A stretch of 64,000 bases of DNA from SM1-46 sp002451215. GTDB lineage: Bacteria; Pseudomonadota; Gammaproteobacteria; Acidiferrobacterales; Sulfurifustaceae. The stretch's first letter is position 1. Every line of letters starts with the position of its first letter. Shown here piece after piece: positions 39,770 through 48,044 of the stretch. Where the stretch lies: assembly GCA_002451215.1 (NCBI GenBank), contig DKBM01000094.1, positions 1 through 64,000 of the forward strand, written 5' to 3'. A program made the translations under genes and the position numbers. A model generated the notes under the pieces. That model did not search any database, was not told where the DNA came from, and worked only from the letters and a program-made list of their open reading frames with translations.

Positions 39770-39907
39770 GAAAAATAACCTCTGTTGATTGAGTTGCGAT
39801 AGTTTGCAGATCGTTCCTGAAAGCAAATTGGCGGGAGTGGCTTCCAAAACAACAGGAGGGAACTTCCGAACTGACTACGAGGAATGGGCTGCAACGCGGC
39901 AACTATA
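39770..39907 (-). promoter_or_regulatory. Promoter and long 5' leader of cold-shock gene copy 2
   Basis: TATAGT at 39907-39902 (minus strand) with upstream TG marks the -10, giving a leader of about 126 bases. The segments GTTGCGATA, GATCGTTCCTG-type and CTTCCAAAACAACAGGAGGG (seen on the plus strand) are shared with copy 1. From 39908 to 40194 I see no gene. Confidence 0.65.
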
Positions 39908-40194
39908 CATGGTCCAGCGCCAATAGCTATCAATTGTTGTGGCTCGCCAAGGCCTCAAACCGGGGTGCCGAACCAAGGCGGACCCATAGCAGGACATTCC
40001 TCGCAACACACATATATATAGAGTGCGATCCGGCGACCCCGACGAACCGCTTCGGCCTGCCGTGGGCGCAGTACCCAAACGCGCGTGCCACTAGCGCCGA
40101 CAAGCGTTTCGAGAGCTATCTCGAGGGTGGCTGCAAGGAACGTGCGAAACCGTAATGGACCGATCAAGCGCGTCCCCGGCCGGTTTCCGATGAT

Positions 40195-40671
40195 CTATTC
40201 CGCTGTCTTCTCATGCGCGGCGCGCAAGGCGCGCTCGCGGGCCGCGATCTGCGCGGCACGTGGAACGTGCAGGAGATCGGCCACCTTGTGCACGAGTGTG
40301 CGCTCGAATCGATCAATCTCCTGGTCGGCGGCGGCTACCTGCCACATGTTCTCGACCACCTCTTCCTTCTGCGCAGGAGTGAAGTGCTGGTTAATCAGCG
40401 CGGTGAACTGATAGTAGTCGGTGGCTTGTGATGCCTCAGTCTCGGCAAGGCGCAGCAGGTCGGCGGTTTGCTCCCGCGTCAGCTTGAAGCGTCCCTCGAT
40501 CGCCGCCGTTATCGCGTGGCGCTCGGTATCTTTGAGTTCGCTATCCGTGCGCATAACCTCAAACAGCAGCGCGGCGGTCGCCACCCGCAACCGGTCTCGT
40601 ATCCCGTCGGGCCGGGGTCCCCCCGCGGTACGAATGTGCTGGTCGAAGAACTGCCTGATGTTGCTCAACAT
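40195..40671 (-). CDS. TerB-like tellurite-resistance family protein
   Basis: The 158-residue all-helical soluble protein has LLFEVMRTDSELKDTERHAI and AAADQEIDRFERTLVHKVADLL, two repeats carrying the acidic D-x-E-x-D/E metal-binding pattern of the TerB fold. ATG 40671 is chosen because upstream sequence lacks the fold. The 208 bases between it and the divergent cupredoxin gene contain a Fur box. Confidence 0.85.
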   Translation of the reverse strand: MLSNIRQFFDQHIRTAGGPRPDGIRDRLRVATAALLFEVMRTDSELKDTERHAITAAIEGRFKLTREQTADLLRLAETEASQATDYYQFTALINQHFTPAQKEEVVENMWQVAAADQEIDRFERTLVHKVADLLHVPRAAQIAARERALRAAHEKTAE

Positions 40672-40829
40672 GGAGGTGCGAATCTTAGCGCACCCGGAAC
40701 GGTCTCCGCGCGGTCGCGTCCAAAACCACATCGTTGTTAGGGGACAAGCCGGTCCTGATCGGGCCGCTGCAACGCCCCGGTACCTGCGCCCGGGAAACGC
40801 GTCCGACCCAGGTCGGCGGGCTTGCCAAC

Positions 40830-40851
40830 GATAATGATAATGATTATCATT
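40830..40851. promoter_or_regulatory. Fur box
   Basis: The 22 bases consist of GATAAT, GATAAT, GATTATC and ATT in the hexamer-repeat pattern of a consensus Fur operator, ending 28 bases before the cupredoxin ATG. Iron-replete Fur should repress the cupredoxin-FTR1 operon; a TerB-side effect is possible. Confidence 0.85.
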
Positions 40852-40879
40852 CGCGCAACCTCGACCTAACGGAGCACCC

Positions 40880-41197
40880 ATGAAGCGCGTCATCCTGCCC
40901 CTCCTGCTGATCCCCACGCTTGCCTTCGCGGCCGATGTGGAACACCGGATCACCATCAGTGATCACCAGTTTTCGCCGGCCGAGCTACGAGTGCCGGCGG
41001 GAAAGAAGATCAAGCTGATCGTTCAGAATCGTGACAGCACACCTGAGGAATTCGAGAGCCATTCGCTCAAGCGCGAAAAGGTAATTCCCGGGAACGCCAC
41101 GGCCACCATTTATGTGGGACCCCTCTCTCCCGGCCAGTACGCTTTCGTCGGTGAGTTCCACGAGAAGACCGCACGCGGCGTGATCGTGGCGGAGTAG
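40880..41197 (+). CDS. Periplasmic cupredoxin-domain protein of the iron uptake operon
   Basis: The product has 105 residues: a signal peptide (LAFAADV) and a cupredoxin fold (ISDHQFSPAELRVPAGKKIKL, then EFHEKTARGVIV). Related domains precede EfeO or stand alone beside FTR1 permeases and may oxidise or present iron. It lacks the classical C-x-n-H-x-n-M copper set, so metal binding is uncertain. FTR1 follows after four bases. Confidence 0.85.
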   Translation: MKRVILPLLLIPTLAFAADVEHRITISDHQFSPAELRVPAGKKIKLIVQNRDSTPEEFESHSLKREKVIPGNATATIYVGPLSPGQYAFVGEFHEKTARGVIVAE

Positions 41198-41201
41198 GAC
41201 C

Positions 41202-42032
41202 ATGCTGGGATCAGCCATCATTGTCTTCCGGGAAACCCTTGAGGCCGCCCTGCTCATCGGTATTCTCGCGGCCGCGACCCGCAACCTCTCCGGCCGAAAT
41301 CTCTGGATGTCGGCGGGCATCGCTATCGGACTGGTCGGCTCGCTCATCGTGGCGGGCTTGACCGAGACGATTTCCCAGTTGGCAGAGGGAACCGGCCAGG
41401 AGCTTTTCAATGCAGCCGTACTTGGCATTGCCGTACTGATGCTCGGCTGGCACAACATCTGGATGGCCCGTCATGGCAGGGAGGCCGCGCGCGAAGCGAA
41501 GGCGATGGGACAGGCAGTCACAACCGGACAGCGCGCAATGTCGGCGCTGGCACTGCTAATTGCACTTGCCGTACTGCGTGAAGGCTCCGAAACCGCACTC
41601 TTTCTCTACGGGCTCGCGGCCGCCAACAGCACTGGCCAGTCCGCGCTCCTGGCTGGCGGTATATTCGGCCTCGCCGCCGGTATCGTGGTTGGATGGGCTC
41701 TCTGCGCCGGGCTTGGTCGCATTCCCATTCGTCATTTCTTTATGGTCACGAGCGCACTGATTCTTCTACTCGCCGCCGGAATGGCCGGGCAAATGGCTCG
41801 CTTCCTGGTGCAGGGTGATGTCATCCGCCCGCTCGCCAGTCCTTTGTGGGATACCTCGACCATTCTGCCGATCGACTCGGTTCTTGGCCGGTTCATGCAC
41901 TTGCTAGCCGGTTATGAGGCTCGCCCAAGCGGCATCGAGGTACTGTTCTACGCCCTGACCTTGCTCGTGATCCTGGCCGGGATGTACTGGAGCAAGCGCG
42001 GCAGTCGAGTCTACTCGCCCGCGACAACCTGA
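41202..42032 (+). CDS. FTR1-family ferric/ferrous iron permease
   Basis: The 276-residue protein has about seven membrane helices and both iron-coordinating REGLE-type motifs, FRETLEAAL near residue 9 and LREGSETAL near residue 125. It imports iron across the inner membrane. It is controlled by the Fur box upstream of the cupredoxin gene. The remnant secreted gene starts two bases after its stop. Confidence 0.9.
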   Translation: MLGSAIIVFRETLEAALLIGILAAATRNLSGRNLWMSAGIAIGLVGSLIVAGLTETISQLAEGTGQELFNAAVLGIAVLMLGWHNIWMARHGREAAREAKAMGQAVTTGQRAMSALALLIALAVLREGSETALFLYGLAAANSTGQSALLAGGIFGLAAGIVVGWALCAGLGRIPIRHFFMVTSALILLLAAGMAGQMARFLVQGDVIRPLASPLWDTSTILPIDSVLGRFMHLLAGYEARPSGIEVLFYALTLLVILAGMYWSKRGSRVYSPATT

Positions 42033-42033
42033 A

Positions 42034-42156
42034 ATGTACTCGAGGCGATACATGGCAGCCCTTGCGGCTGCCATGGGTGTGCTTTGCGTGCAGTCCGCTT
42101 ATGCAGATCCCGCCGATTACGTCTGCACCCCGATGGTTGAGGCGGGAGAAAAGTAG
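42034..42156 (+). pseudogene. Truncated secreted-protein gene after FTR1
   Basis: A 40-codon frame encodes a signal peptide (AALAAAMGVLCVQSAYA) and the mature start DPADYVCTPMVEAGEK, then TAG. After the stop the same frame continues IDLRVG. This resembles the beginning of secreted proteobacterial proteins that start ADPADYV-TP-VE-GE-EID. The homology then ends and a copy of an unrelated repeat begins at about 42181. So the gene looks broken by a nonsense codon and by the repeat insertion. Confidence 0.55.
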
Positions 42157-42180
42157 ATCGATCTCAGGGTGGGGCCTGCC

Positions 42181-42495
42181 GGCAACACTCCCACGGGGCC
42201 TGGCCTGACGTCTTCGGCAAGTTTTCTATGGACAAACATGACACCATCGTCATGGTGAGCGGATAGCGCCGACGATTTCGACGCGCACGCGTTAGCCCGC
42301 TCGCCCGCTGCCGCGGCCTGCGTCTGGGGCGCCCCCTCATCCCGCCCAGCCTCGATCGCCGATTGGTCCTGCGCGTCGCGCTCGATTCCGACCGAGGTGA
42401 CGCCTGGTTGCGCAAGCAAGCGTTTTTGATGCATCGCCTTCACTTGTTCGATGGTCGGTGGTATGACGTATCCTTTGGCGCCAACCCCTGCACCG
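42181..42495 (-). pseudogene. Repeat copy A: frameshifted copy of the small protease-partner gene
   Basis: On the minus strand the segment encodes KGYVIPPTIEQVKAMHQ and PGVTSVGIERDAQ, then shifts frame and ends VRVEIVGAIRSP. It is colinear with the intact 97-residue gene at 46009-46302 (roughly 75% base identity by eye, reaching past the stop into flanking DNA). It ends about 13 bases before the mlaE start, and shares orientation with copy B, forming a direct repeat around the lipid-transport operon. Confidence 0.75.
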
Positions 42496-42507
42496 GAAGC
42501 GGCAACA

Positions 42508-43647
42508 ATGACAGCCAGGCAAGTTGCGCAGTTGCAGACCGAAACAGATACGACATCGGTACCGGCATCCACCATGGTGCGCTGCTCCGGGGCCTGGACG
42601 GTGCGGGGTGTTGCACCGGTCGAAGCGCGCCTGGCAACCCTCGTGTCCGCGGCGGCAGGCGAATGGGTTATCGATGTGTCGGCGATCTCTGCGCTGGATA
42701 CCGCCGGGGCCTGGTTGTTGCATCGAACCAAGCGTGCACTGGAGCAGCGCGGGGCCACAGTCCGGATCGAGGGGTTACGTAGCGAGTTCAGCACCTTGCT
42801 GCAGTTGATCACCGCGCGCGCCGCGGTAGCCGAACCGGTGGCGCCGCCCAAGGTCAGCCTGCTGGCCAGGATCGGGCTCCAGACCTGGCACAGCCTGCTC
42901 AACCTGTCCGGCATGCTTGCCTTTGTCGGTGAAAGCGCGATGGTATTTCTGCGCTCCATTGCTCAGCCACGCCGTATTCGCTGGCGTCCGATTTTCCACA
43001 ATATTCAGACCGCCGGATTCGAGGCGCTGCCGATCACGGGCCTGCTGTCGTTTCTGATGGGCGTGGTCATCGCCTATCAGGGCGCCGACCAGTTGCGGCG
43101 TTTCGGCGCCAATATTTTCATTGCCGATCTGGTCGGTCTGGCCATGCTGCGTGAACTATCCCCGCTGCTCACCGCCATCATTGTCGCCGGACGCTCCGGA
43201 TCCGCCTACGCCGCGCAAATCGGTACCATGAAGATCAGCGAGGAGATCGATGCGCTTCGCACGGTTGGCATCGGACCGCAAGAACTGCTGGTGCAGCCCA
43301 AGATTATTGCATTGGTGATCACGCTTCCGCTGCTGACGGTGTATGCCGATGTGGCCGGCGTATTCGGTGGGATGATCATGGCCAATGCCATGCTGGGCAT
43401 CAGCTTCAACGTGTTTCTCGATCGCCTCGATGACGCGCTCCGGCTGTCCTCTTTCCTGACCGGTGTGATCAAGGCACCGGTATTTGCCGTGATCATTGCG
43501 ATCATTGGATGCTTCCAGGGATTCCAGGTAAGCGGGAGCGCGGACAGTGTCGGCCGGCAGACTACGGTGAGCGTGGTGCAGTCGATCTTTCTCGTAATCG
43601 TGGCTGACGCGTTGTTTTCCATCGTCTTCAACTGGCTCAACCTATGA
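42508..43647 (+). CDS. STAS-MlaE fusion, lipid ABC transporter permease
   Basis: The product has 379 residues. The first about 100 form a STAS domain like MlaB (VDVSAISALDTAGAWLLH); the rest is an MlaE permease (GFEALPITGLLSFLMGVVIAY, RELSPLLTAIIVAGRSGSAYAAQIGTM given here only in part). The complex moves phospholipids between the membranes. ATG 42508 with GGAAG upstream is used. mlaF overlaps it by four bases. Confidence 0.9.
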   Translation: MTARQVAQLQTETDTTSVPASTMVRCSGAWTVRGVAPVEARLATLVSAAAGEWVIDVSAISALDTAGAWLLHRTKRALEQRGATVRIEGLRSEFSTLLQLITARAAVAEPVAPPKVSLLARIGLQTWHSLLNLSGMLAFVGESAMVFLRSIAQPRRIRWRPIFHNIQTAGFEALPITGLLSFLMGVVIAYQGADQLRRFGANIFIADLVGLAMLRELSPLLTAIIVAGRSGSAYAAQIGTMKISEEIDALRTVGIGPQELLVQPKIIALVITLPLLTVYADVAGVFGGMIMANAMLGISFNVFLDRLDDALRLSSFLTGVIKAPVFAVIIAIIGCFQGFQVSGSADSVGRQTTVSVVQSIFLVIVADALFSIVFNWLNL

Positions 43648-44447
43648 GTACCGCGAAGCGAGTGTCGTTGGCGTCCGACGCGGTTGTCGAGATCCGCGAT
43701 CTGCACACGCGCTTCGGCAAGGCCGTAGTGCACGAAAGCGTTAGCCTGTCGGTACGACCGGGTGAAATCTTTTCCCTGGTCGGCGGCAGTGGTTGCGGTA
43801 AATCCACGTTGCTGCGCGCCATCATCATGCTGCTGCAGCCGGTGTCGGGCTCGATCCGGGTGTTTGGGCGGGAGGTTATCGGCCTGAGCGAAGAAGAGGC
43901 GCTGCCGCTGCGGCGTCGCTGGGGAGTGATGTTTGAGCGTGGCGCGCTGTTCAGCTCACTGACCGTAGCCGAGAATGTGGGCATGGTGATGCGAGAGCAT
44001 ACGCAACTCAGCAAGCCACTCATCGACGAAGTCGCCGCCCTGAAGATCGCCCTCACCGGCCTGCCCGCCGATGCCGGCGCCAAGTACCCGAACGAGTTGA
44101 GTGGTGGAATGCGCAAGCGAGCCGCACTGGCCCGTGCCATCGCACTCGATCCTGAATTGCTGTTTCTCGATGAACCGACCGCGGGACTTGATCCGCTCAG
44201 CGCAAGCGGCATCGATGAGCTGGTGAAGAGTTTGCGCGATGTGCTCGGGCTGACCATAATGATGGTCACTCACGACCTCGACCTGCTGTGGCGAACCGCC
44301 GACCGGGTCGCGGTCCTCGACAAGGGACAAATTCTGGGCGTGGGCAGCATGACCGAACTCTCCAGAATGGATCATCCACTGGTCCGCGAATATTTCTATG
44401 GACCGCGCGGACGCGCCGCGCGCGAGCAGGCATGGAAGAAAAAGTAA
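43644..44447 (+). CDS. Lipid ABC transporter ATP-binding protein (MlaF-like)
   Basis: The 267-residue ATPase has Walker A GGSGCGKS, signature LSGGMRKRAALARA, Walker B LLFLDEP and switch MMVTHD. FERGALFSSLTVAENV after the Q-loop position is typical of the MlaF branch. It overlaps both neighbours. Confidence 0.9.
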   Translation: MSTAKRVSLASDAVVEIRDLHTRFGKAVVHESVSLSVRPGEIFSLVGGSGCGKSTLLRAIIMLLQPVSGSIRVFGREVIGLSEEEALPLRRRWGVMFERGALFSSLTVAENVGMVMREHTQLSKPLIDEVAALKIALTGLPADAGAKYPNELSGGMRKRAALARAIALDPELLFLDEPTAGLDPLSASGIDELVKSLRDVLGLTIMMVTHDLDLLWRTADRVAVLDKGQILGVGSMTELSRMDHPLVREYFYGPRGRAAREQAWKKK

Positions 44448-45175
44448 ACTTCGCCGTGGTCGGGGTGTTCGTGCTGGTATTCAGCGCGGCACTCATCGGT
44501 GGCGTGCTGTGGCTGAGCAGTGGCAAGTCATATGGCAAATCCTATGACCTCTACCACACCTACATGAGGGAATCGGTTGCCGGGCTGAACGTGAATGCCC
44601 CGGTGCGCTACCGTGGTGTCGAGGTCGGACGGGTGAAAAGGATTGAACTGGCGCCTGGCAATGTTGAACAAGTACAACTGACGCTTGCCATCGCGAGCGG
44701 CACGCCCGTCAAGGTGGATACCGTGGCGATACTCTCGACGCAGGGCCTGACCGGCATCGCTTTTGTCGACCTGAGGGGTGGCAGCCGCGATGCACCGAAT
44801 CTAAAGAACGAGACTGAAGAGGGCTATCCAGTCATCCGCAGCGGGCCTTCGCTAATGGTGCGGCTCGATGCCAGTCTGATTGATGCATCGCACATGTTGA
44901 GAAATGCCGCGCGCTTGAGCGAAGAGCTTCCCACACTCGTTCAACGCATACAGCGAAGCGCCGATGTCTTTGACGACATGTCCAACGAACTCGCCCGCGC
45001 CGGCACGAACGCAAGCGTCAAATTCACCAGTGAGACGCTGCCGGAAGTGCACAAGCTGGTTGAGGAATTGCGTGACATGGCCGCCTCGCTTCAGCGCACG
45101 GGTTACCAACTGGAACAGAATCCAAGCATCTTGCTGTATGGAAAACCGGCAACGAAGCGCGGGCCCGGAGAATAG
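44432..45175 (+). CDS. MCE-domain periplasmic lipid-binding protein (MlaD-like)
   Basis: The 247-residue protein has one N-terminal membrane helix (VGVFVLVFSAALIGGVLWL) and an MCE domain (VNAPVRYRGVEVGRVKRIEL, STQGLTGIAFVDLRG), then a helical tail of about 110 residues, longer than in E. coli MlaD. The tail resembles that of PqiB/YebT-like or mycobacterial MCE proteins. It overlaps mlaF by 16 bases. Confidence 0.9.
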   Translation: MEEKVNFAVVGVFVLVFSAALIGGVLWLSSGKSYGKSYDLYHTYMRESVAGLNVNAPVRYRGVEVGRVKRIELAPGNVEQVQLTLAIASGTPVKVDTVAILSTQGLTGIAFVDLRGGSRDAPNLKNETEEGYPVIRSGPSLMVRLDASLIDASHMLRNAARLSEELPTLVQRIQRSADVFDDMSNELARAGTNASVKFTSETLPEVHKLVEELRDMAASLQRTGYQLEQNPSILLYGKPATKRGPGE

Positions 45176-45177
45176 GC

Positions 45178-45828
45178 GTGCCACTGGACATGACGCGTGC
45201 GGCAAACGCCCAACGGCAAACGCCCGGCCAGACTCATGCGGCTCTGGCCGCCATCCTGCTCCTCTCAGGTTGCGGCGCCCTGCCCGCACCACAGGTGGCT
45301 AGCCAGAATATCTATGTACTGGATGCCCAACCGGTTGCTCAGACATCGCCAATCAAGCGCGACCTCGTATTGGCGATCACCCCGCTGCAGGCGCGACCCG
45401 GTTTTGACACGCCACAGATGATTTACACGCAGCAGCCACACGAGGTGAGCTCCTTTGTAACCAACCGATGGGCAGACACGCCGGCGCATATGCTGGAACC
45501 GCTGCTGGTGCAGGCAATGGAGCAAACCGGGAGTTTTCGCGCTGTCGTGCAGCCGCGCGGCGCGCTTCCCGCCGATGTCTTGCTCGAAACTGAACTGATT
45601 CGCTTGCGGCACGACTTCGCGACCCGGCCCAGCCGGGTTCAGCTTACGCTGCGCGCACGCCTGATCGACCTGCGCGACAAACGGGTGCTGGCCGTGAAGC
45701 AATTCGATGACGCTGAAAATGCAGCCAGTGACGATGCCTATGGTGGCGTCGCGGCAGCGAATCGGGTAACACAACGTGTGCTGAAGCAGCTGGCAGACTT
45801 TTGTGTAGACGCGGCTGTTATTCAGTAA
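45178..45828 (+). CDS. ABC-type transport auxiliary lipoprotein (PqiC/LptE-like)
   Basis: The product has 216 residues; the lipobox is LLLSGC after a somewhat long signal region. The mature part (IYVLDAQP, LVLAITPLQARPGFDTPQMIY, ADTPAHMLEPLLVQAME) matches the PqiC-type auxiliary lipoprotein that docks MCE complexes on the outer membrane. GTG 45178 with GGAG eight bases upstream is used. It ends the operon. Confidence 0.85.
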   Translation: MPLDMTRAANAQRQTPGQTHAALAAILLLSGCGALPAPQVASQNIYVLDAQPVAQTSPIKRDLVLAITPLQARPGFDTPQMIYTQQPHEVSSFVTNRWADTPAHMLEPLLVQAMEQTGSFRAVVQPRGALPADVLLETELIRLRHDFATRPSRVQLTLRARLIDLRDKRVLAVKQFDDAENAASDDAYGGVAAANRVTQRVLKQLADFCVDAAVIQ

Positions 45829-45942
45829 TCGCGGTAATACCCACTTGCCGAATAATCGGATCACGCTGACCCGGCTCTGTTCGCCTTATTTTCGGCCCAG
45901 GGTTTCCTGTTTGTATTAGCGGCGTTGCCTGGCGTCGCCGAC

Positions 45943-46252
45943 ACCGCTCCCACGAGACCGGGCCTGCCGTTTTCGGCAAGTCTTCCGTGGGCAAGCATGA
46001 CACCAATGTCATTGTGTGCGGATAGTGCCGACGATTTCTACGCGCACGGCATAGCCATCCAGCTCACGTGGTATCGCGGCCTGCGTTTGCGGACGCGGCT
46101 CATCCAGCCCCACCACGATCACCGATCGGCCCTGCGCGTCGCGCCCGATCCCGACCGAGACGACGCCTGGTAGCGCAAGCAAGCGATCCTGGTGCGTCGC
46201 CCTCACTTGTTCGATGGTCGGTGGCATGACGGAGCCTTTGGCTTCAACGCTC
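45943..46252. repeat. Repeat copy B, downstream end of the direct repeat around the lipid-transport operon
   Basis: This segment matches 42181-42487 in the same orientation. Shared stretches include TCGGCAAG, AACATGACACC-type, GCCGACGATTT and CACTTGTTCGATGGTCGGTGG. The similarity covers most of the intact 97-residue gene and about 65 bases of DNA beyond its stop, so it is a DNA duplication and not just gene homology. Confidence 0.75.
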
Positions 46253-46302
46253 TGCACGGGCAGCAGCCCCAGCAATAGCAGCGCGAGCCCGAAGCGGTTC
46301 AT
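46009..46302 (-). CDS. Small secreted partner of the adjacent serine protease
   Basis: The product has 97 residues: a signal peptide (FGLALLLLGLLPVQSVEA) and a mature domain of about 75 residues (PPTIEQVRATHQDRLLALPGVVSVGIG, short form here, then VGLDEP and VRVEIVGTI). The domain resembles the N-terminal 90 residues of the protease encoded directly upstream (VRTALRTHGAKLRACPNV and GVGYKV), so it may be a free-standing version of that pro- or inhibitor-like domain. Its ATG overlaps the protease stop (ATGA). Confidence 0.75.
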   Translation of the reverse strand: MNRFGLALLLLGLLPVQSVEAKGSVMPPTIEQVRATHQDRLLALPGVVSVGIGRDAQGRSVIVVGLDEPRPQTQAAIPRELDGYAVRVEIVGTIRTQ

Positions 46303-47291
46303 AAACTGAGGTTCAACGCCGAGAACACGTGTTCAATGCGATTGATGATAGTGCTGTTGTCGCTGCCCGCAAACAGCAAACCGACCAGCTGCTTGTTGTC
46401 GTTCAGCACCGCCGAGCCGCTGTCCCCGCCTTGGCTCATGGCACCAGCCATGAGCTGGTCGGTAAACTGCGCGGTCTGTCCCGCTCCGTATTGCACGTTA
46501 GCCGTGACATCCACCTGGAGGATTTCCCCCTGGGTGTAACCAGTGGTGCGCCCGCTCTTCTGCAATCGCATGCCGAGCTCACCGCGCCCCAGCCCCTGAA
46601 TTCTTCCGATTTCGAGGATCTCGTCGCTCACGTCGGAGGCGCTCAGCGGCCGCGCGATCGCCGCATCCACCAGATTGGAAGCGGCCTGAATGCGATAGGC
46701 GCGATAGCGGGTGTGGCTACCGATCACCTGACATCCCGCATTGAGCAGCGCGAGCACGCCACGTGCAAAGCCACAATCGCTCGCAGGCTCAGCAAACGAG
46801 ATCGGCACGAACTGGTGCAGCTCGGCGATCAGGTCGCCGGGCAGCTTGCCGCCGTCGTACGGACCGGGCTGCAGGATCGGATCGCCTGGTGACGCCGCAT
46901 TGCTGTTGGCAAGCACGTGATTGTTGGAAAGGATCATCACCTGCCCGCCCTGCCTGACCACACAACCGAGGGTGCCGGCCGTGATATCGCGGTGGCCGAT
47001 CGACGAGCCGCCAGGCGCCGGTCGCAGGCGCCCGGTGTTTGCGAACGCACGGATTACGCCGGTGGGCATCACATCGGTGGGAATGCCATCGAGCGCCGTG
47101 GGCACCCGGTCACGCTCACTTAGCGCAGCGAGTGGCACCTTTTGCGATACCGAGCAAACGACGGACAGCGCCTCGGTGCGCCGGTCGGCAGTGACTTTGT
47201 AGCCGACTCCGGTAGCTATCACATTTGGACAGGCTCGAAGTTTCGCGCCGTGGGTCCGCAGGGCGGTTCTGACATCGTCGAGATTCGCCAT
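46299..47291 (-). CDS. Trypsin-fold serine protease with N-terminal regulatory-like domain
   Basis: The product has 330 residues. About 95 N-terminal residues form a small domain, then a chymotrypsin-like fold with His in ILSNNHVLAN, Asp in NLVDAAIARPL and the nucleophile in QGGDSGSAV. It has no signal peptide, whereas its small partner does. The overall look recalls NAL1-type or cyanophage-like trypsin homologues. Conserved SGRTTGYTQGEI supports an active enzyme. It forms a two-gene operon with the 97-residue protein. Confidence 0.8.
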   Translation of the reverse strand: MANLDDVRTALRTHGAKLRACPNVIATGVGYKVTADRRTEALSVVCSVSQKVPLAALSERDRVPTALDGIPTDVMPTGVIRAFANTGRLRPAPGGSSIGHRDITAGTLGCVVRQGGQVMILSNNHVLANSNAASPGDPILQPGPYDGGKLPGDLIAELHQFVPISFAEPASDCGFARGVLALLNAGCQVIGSHTRYRAYRIQAASNLVDAAIARPLSASDVSDEILEIGRIQGLGRGELGMRLQKSGRTTGYTQGEILQVDVTANVQYGAGQTAQFTDQLMAGAMSQGGDSGSAVLNDNKQLVGLLFAGSDNSTIINRIEHVFSALNLSL

Positions 47292-47478
47292 GTTGCCTCC
47301 TTGCCGATGGAAATGCGCGGGCGAATAACCAGCCTAAAGCCACTCTATCGCGTCGCGACATGCTCTTCCGATCAATGGCGACTGACCCGCGATGGATGGG
47401 ACAGGCCAACCGATTGGATCGGCGGCGCGCGTCCGCGATGGAATTTGGACGCTCTTGGCCACCGGTGATCTGGCCCAT

Positions 47479-47886
47479 CTAGCGGTTCGCCATTACTGTA
47501 CAAACGATCCTGCGCTCGGCACGCGGACCGTCGAATTCACAGAAGAAAATGTTCTGCCAGGTCGAAAGACCCAGCTCGCCGTCAATGATTGGAACGGTCT
47601 CCGACGGGCCGACGAGGCCTGATTTCAGGTGCGCGTCGCCGTTGCCATCCTGCTGATCGTGCAGCCACGCGCCGCGGGGAACCAATTTCTGAAGCAAGTG
47701 CAGCACGTCGGTCTGCACGCTTTCATCCCAGTTCTCCTGAATCATGATCGCGGCGGTTGCTCCCTGCGCATAGACGTGCACGAGTCCATCGCGAACCTCG
47801 CTTTCCCGAACCACGTCCTTCACCAGCGCAGTAATGTCGATCAAGACCTCCCGCGCATGCGTGCTTATGGTGATGCCCTTACGCAT
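47479..47886 (-). CDS. YjbQ/UPF0047-family protein
   Basis: The 135-residue product has the conserved ATAAIMIQENWDESV, HDQQDGNGDAHLKSGLVGPS (given at 20) and IFFCEFDGPRAERRIV blocks. Some members have thiamine phosphate synthase activity; the physiological role is unclear. ATG 47886 lacks a strong ribosome site. Confidence 0.85.
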   Translation of the reverse strand: MRKGITISTHAREVLIDITALVKDVVRESEVRDGLVHVYAQGATAAIMIQENWDESVQTDVLHLLQKLVPRGAWLHDQQDGNGDAHLKSGLVGPSETVPIIDGELGLSTWQNIFFCEFDGPRAERRIVCTVMANR

Positions 47887-48044
47887 GAGGGAAATACTAA
47901 CGCGGATCAGGCGCCGCACCGACACGCCATCCACGCAAGTACTTGTTTTGTCATGGGCGAGACGCGGGCCATTGACGCATCAGTACCTTGGAACGGATTT
48001 CTGGTAGCCTGTTTTTTCCACATCTTGCTCTATTGGATGCCGCC

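Noticed and set aside
42117..42959. Minus-strand frame of 280 codons across repeat A and mlaE
   Set aside because: Only its last part, in repeat A, has homology; the rest is antisense to the STAS-MlaE gene. It is recorded as a pseudogene fragment instead.
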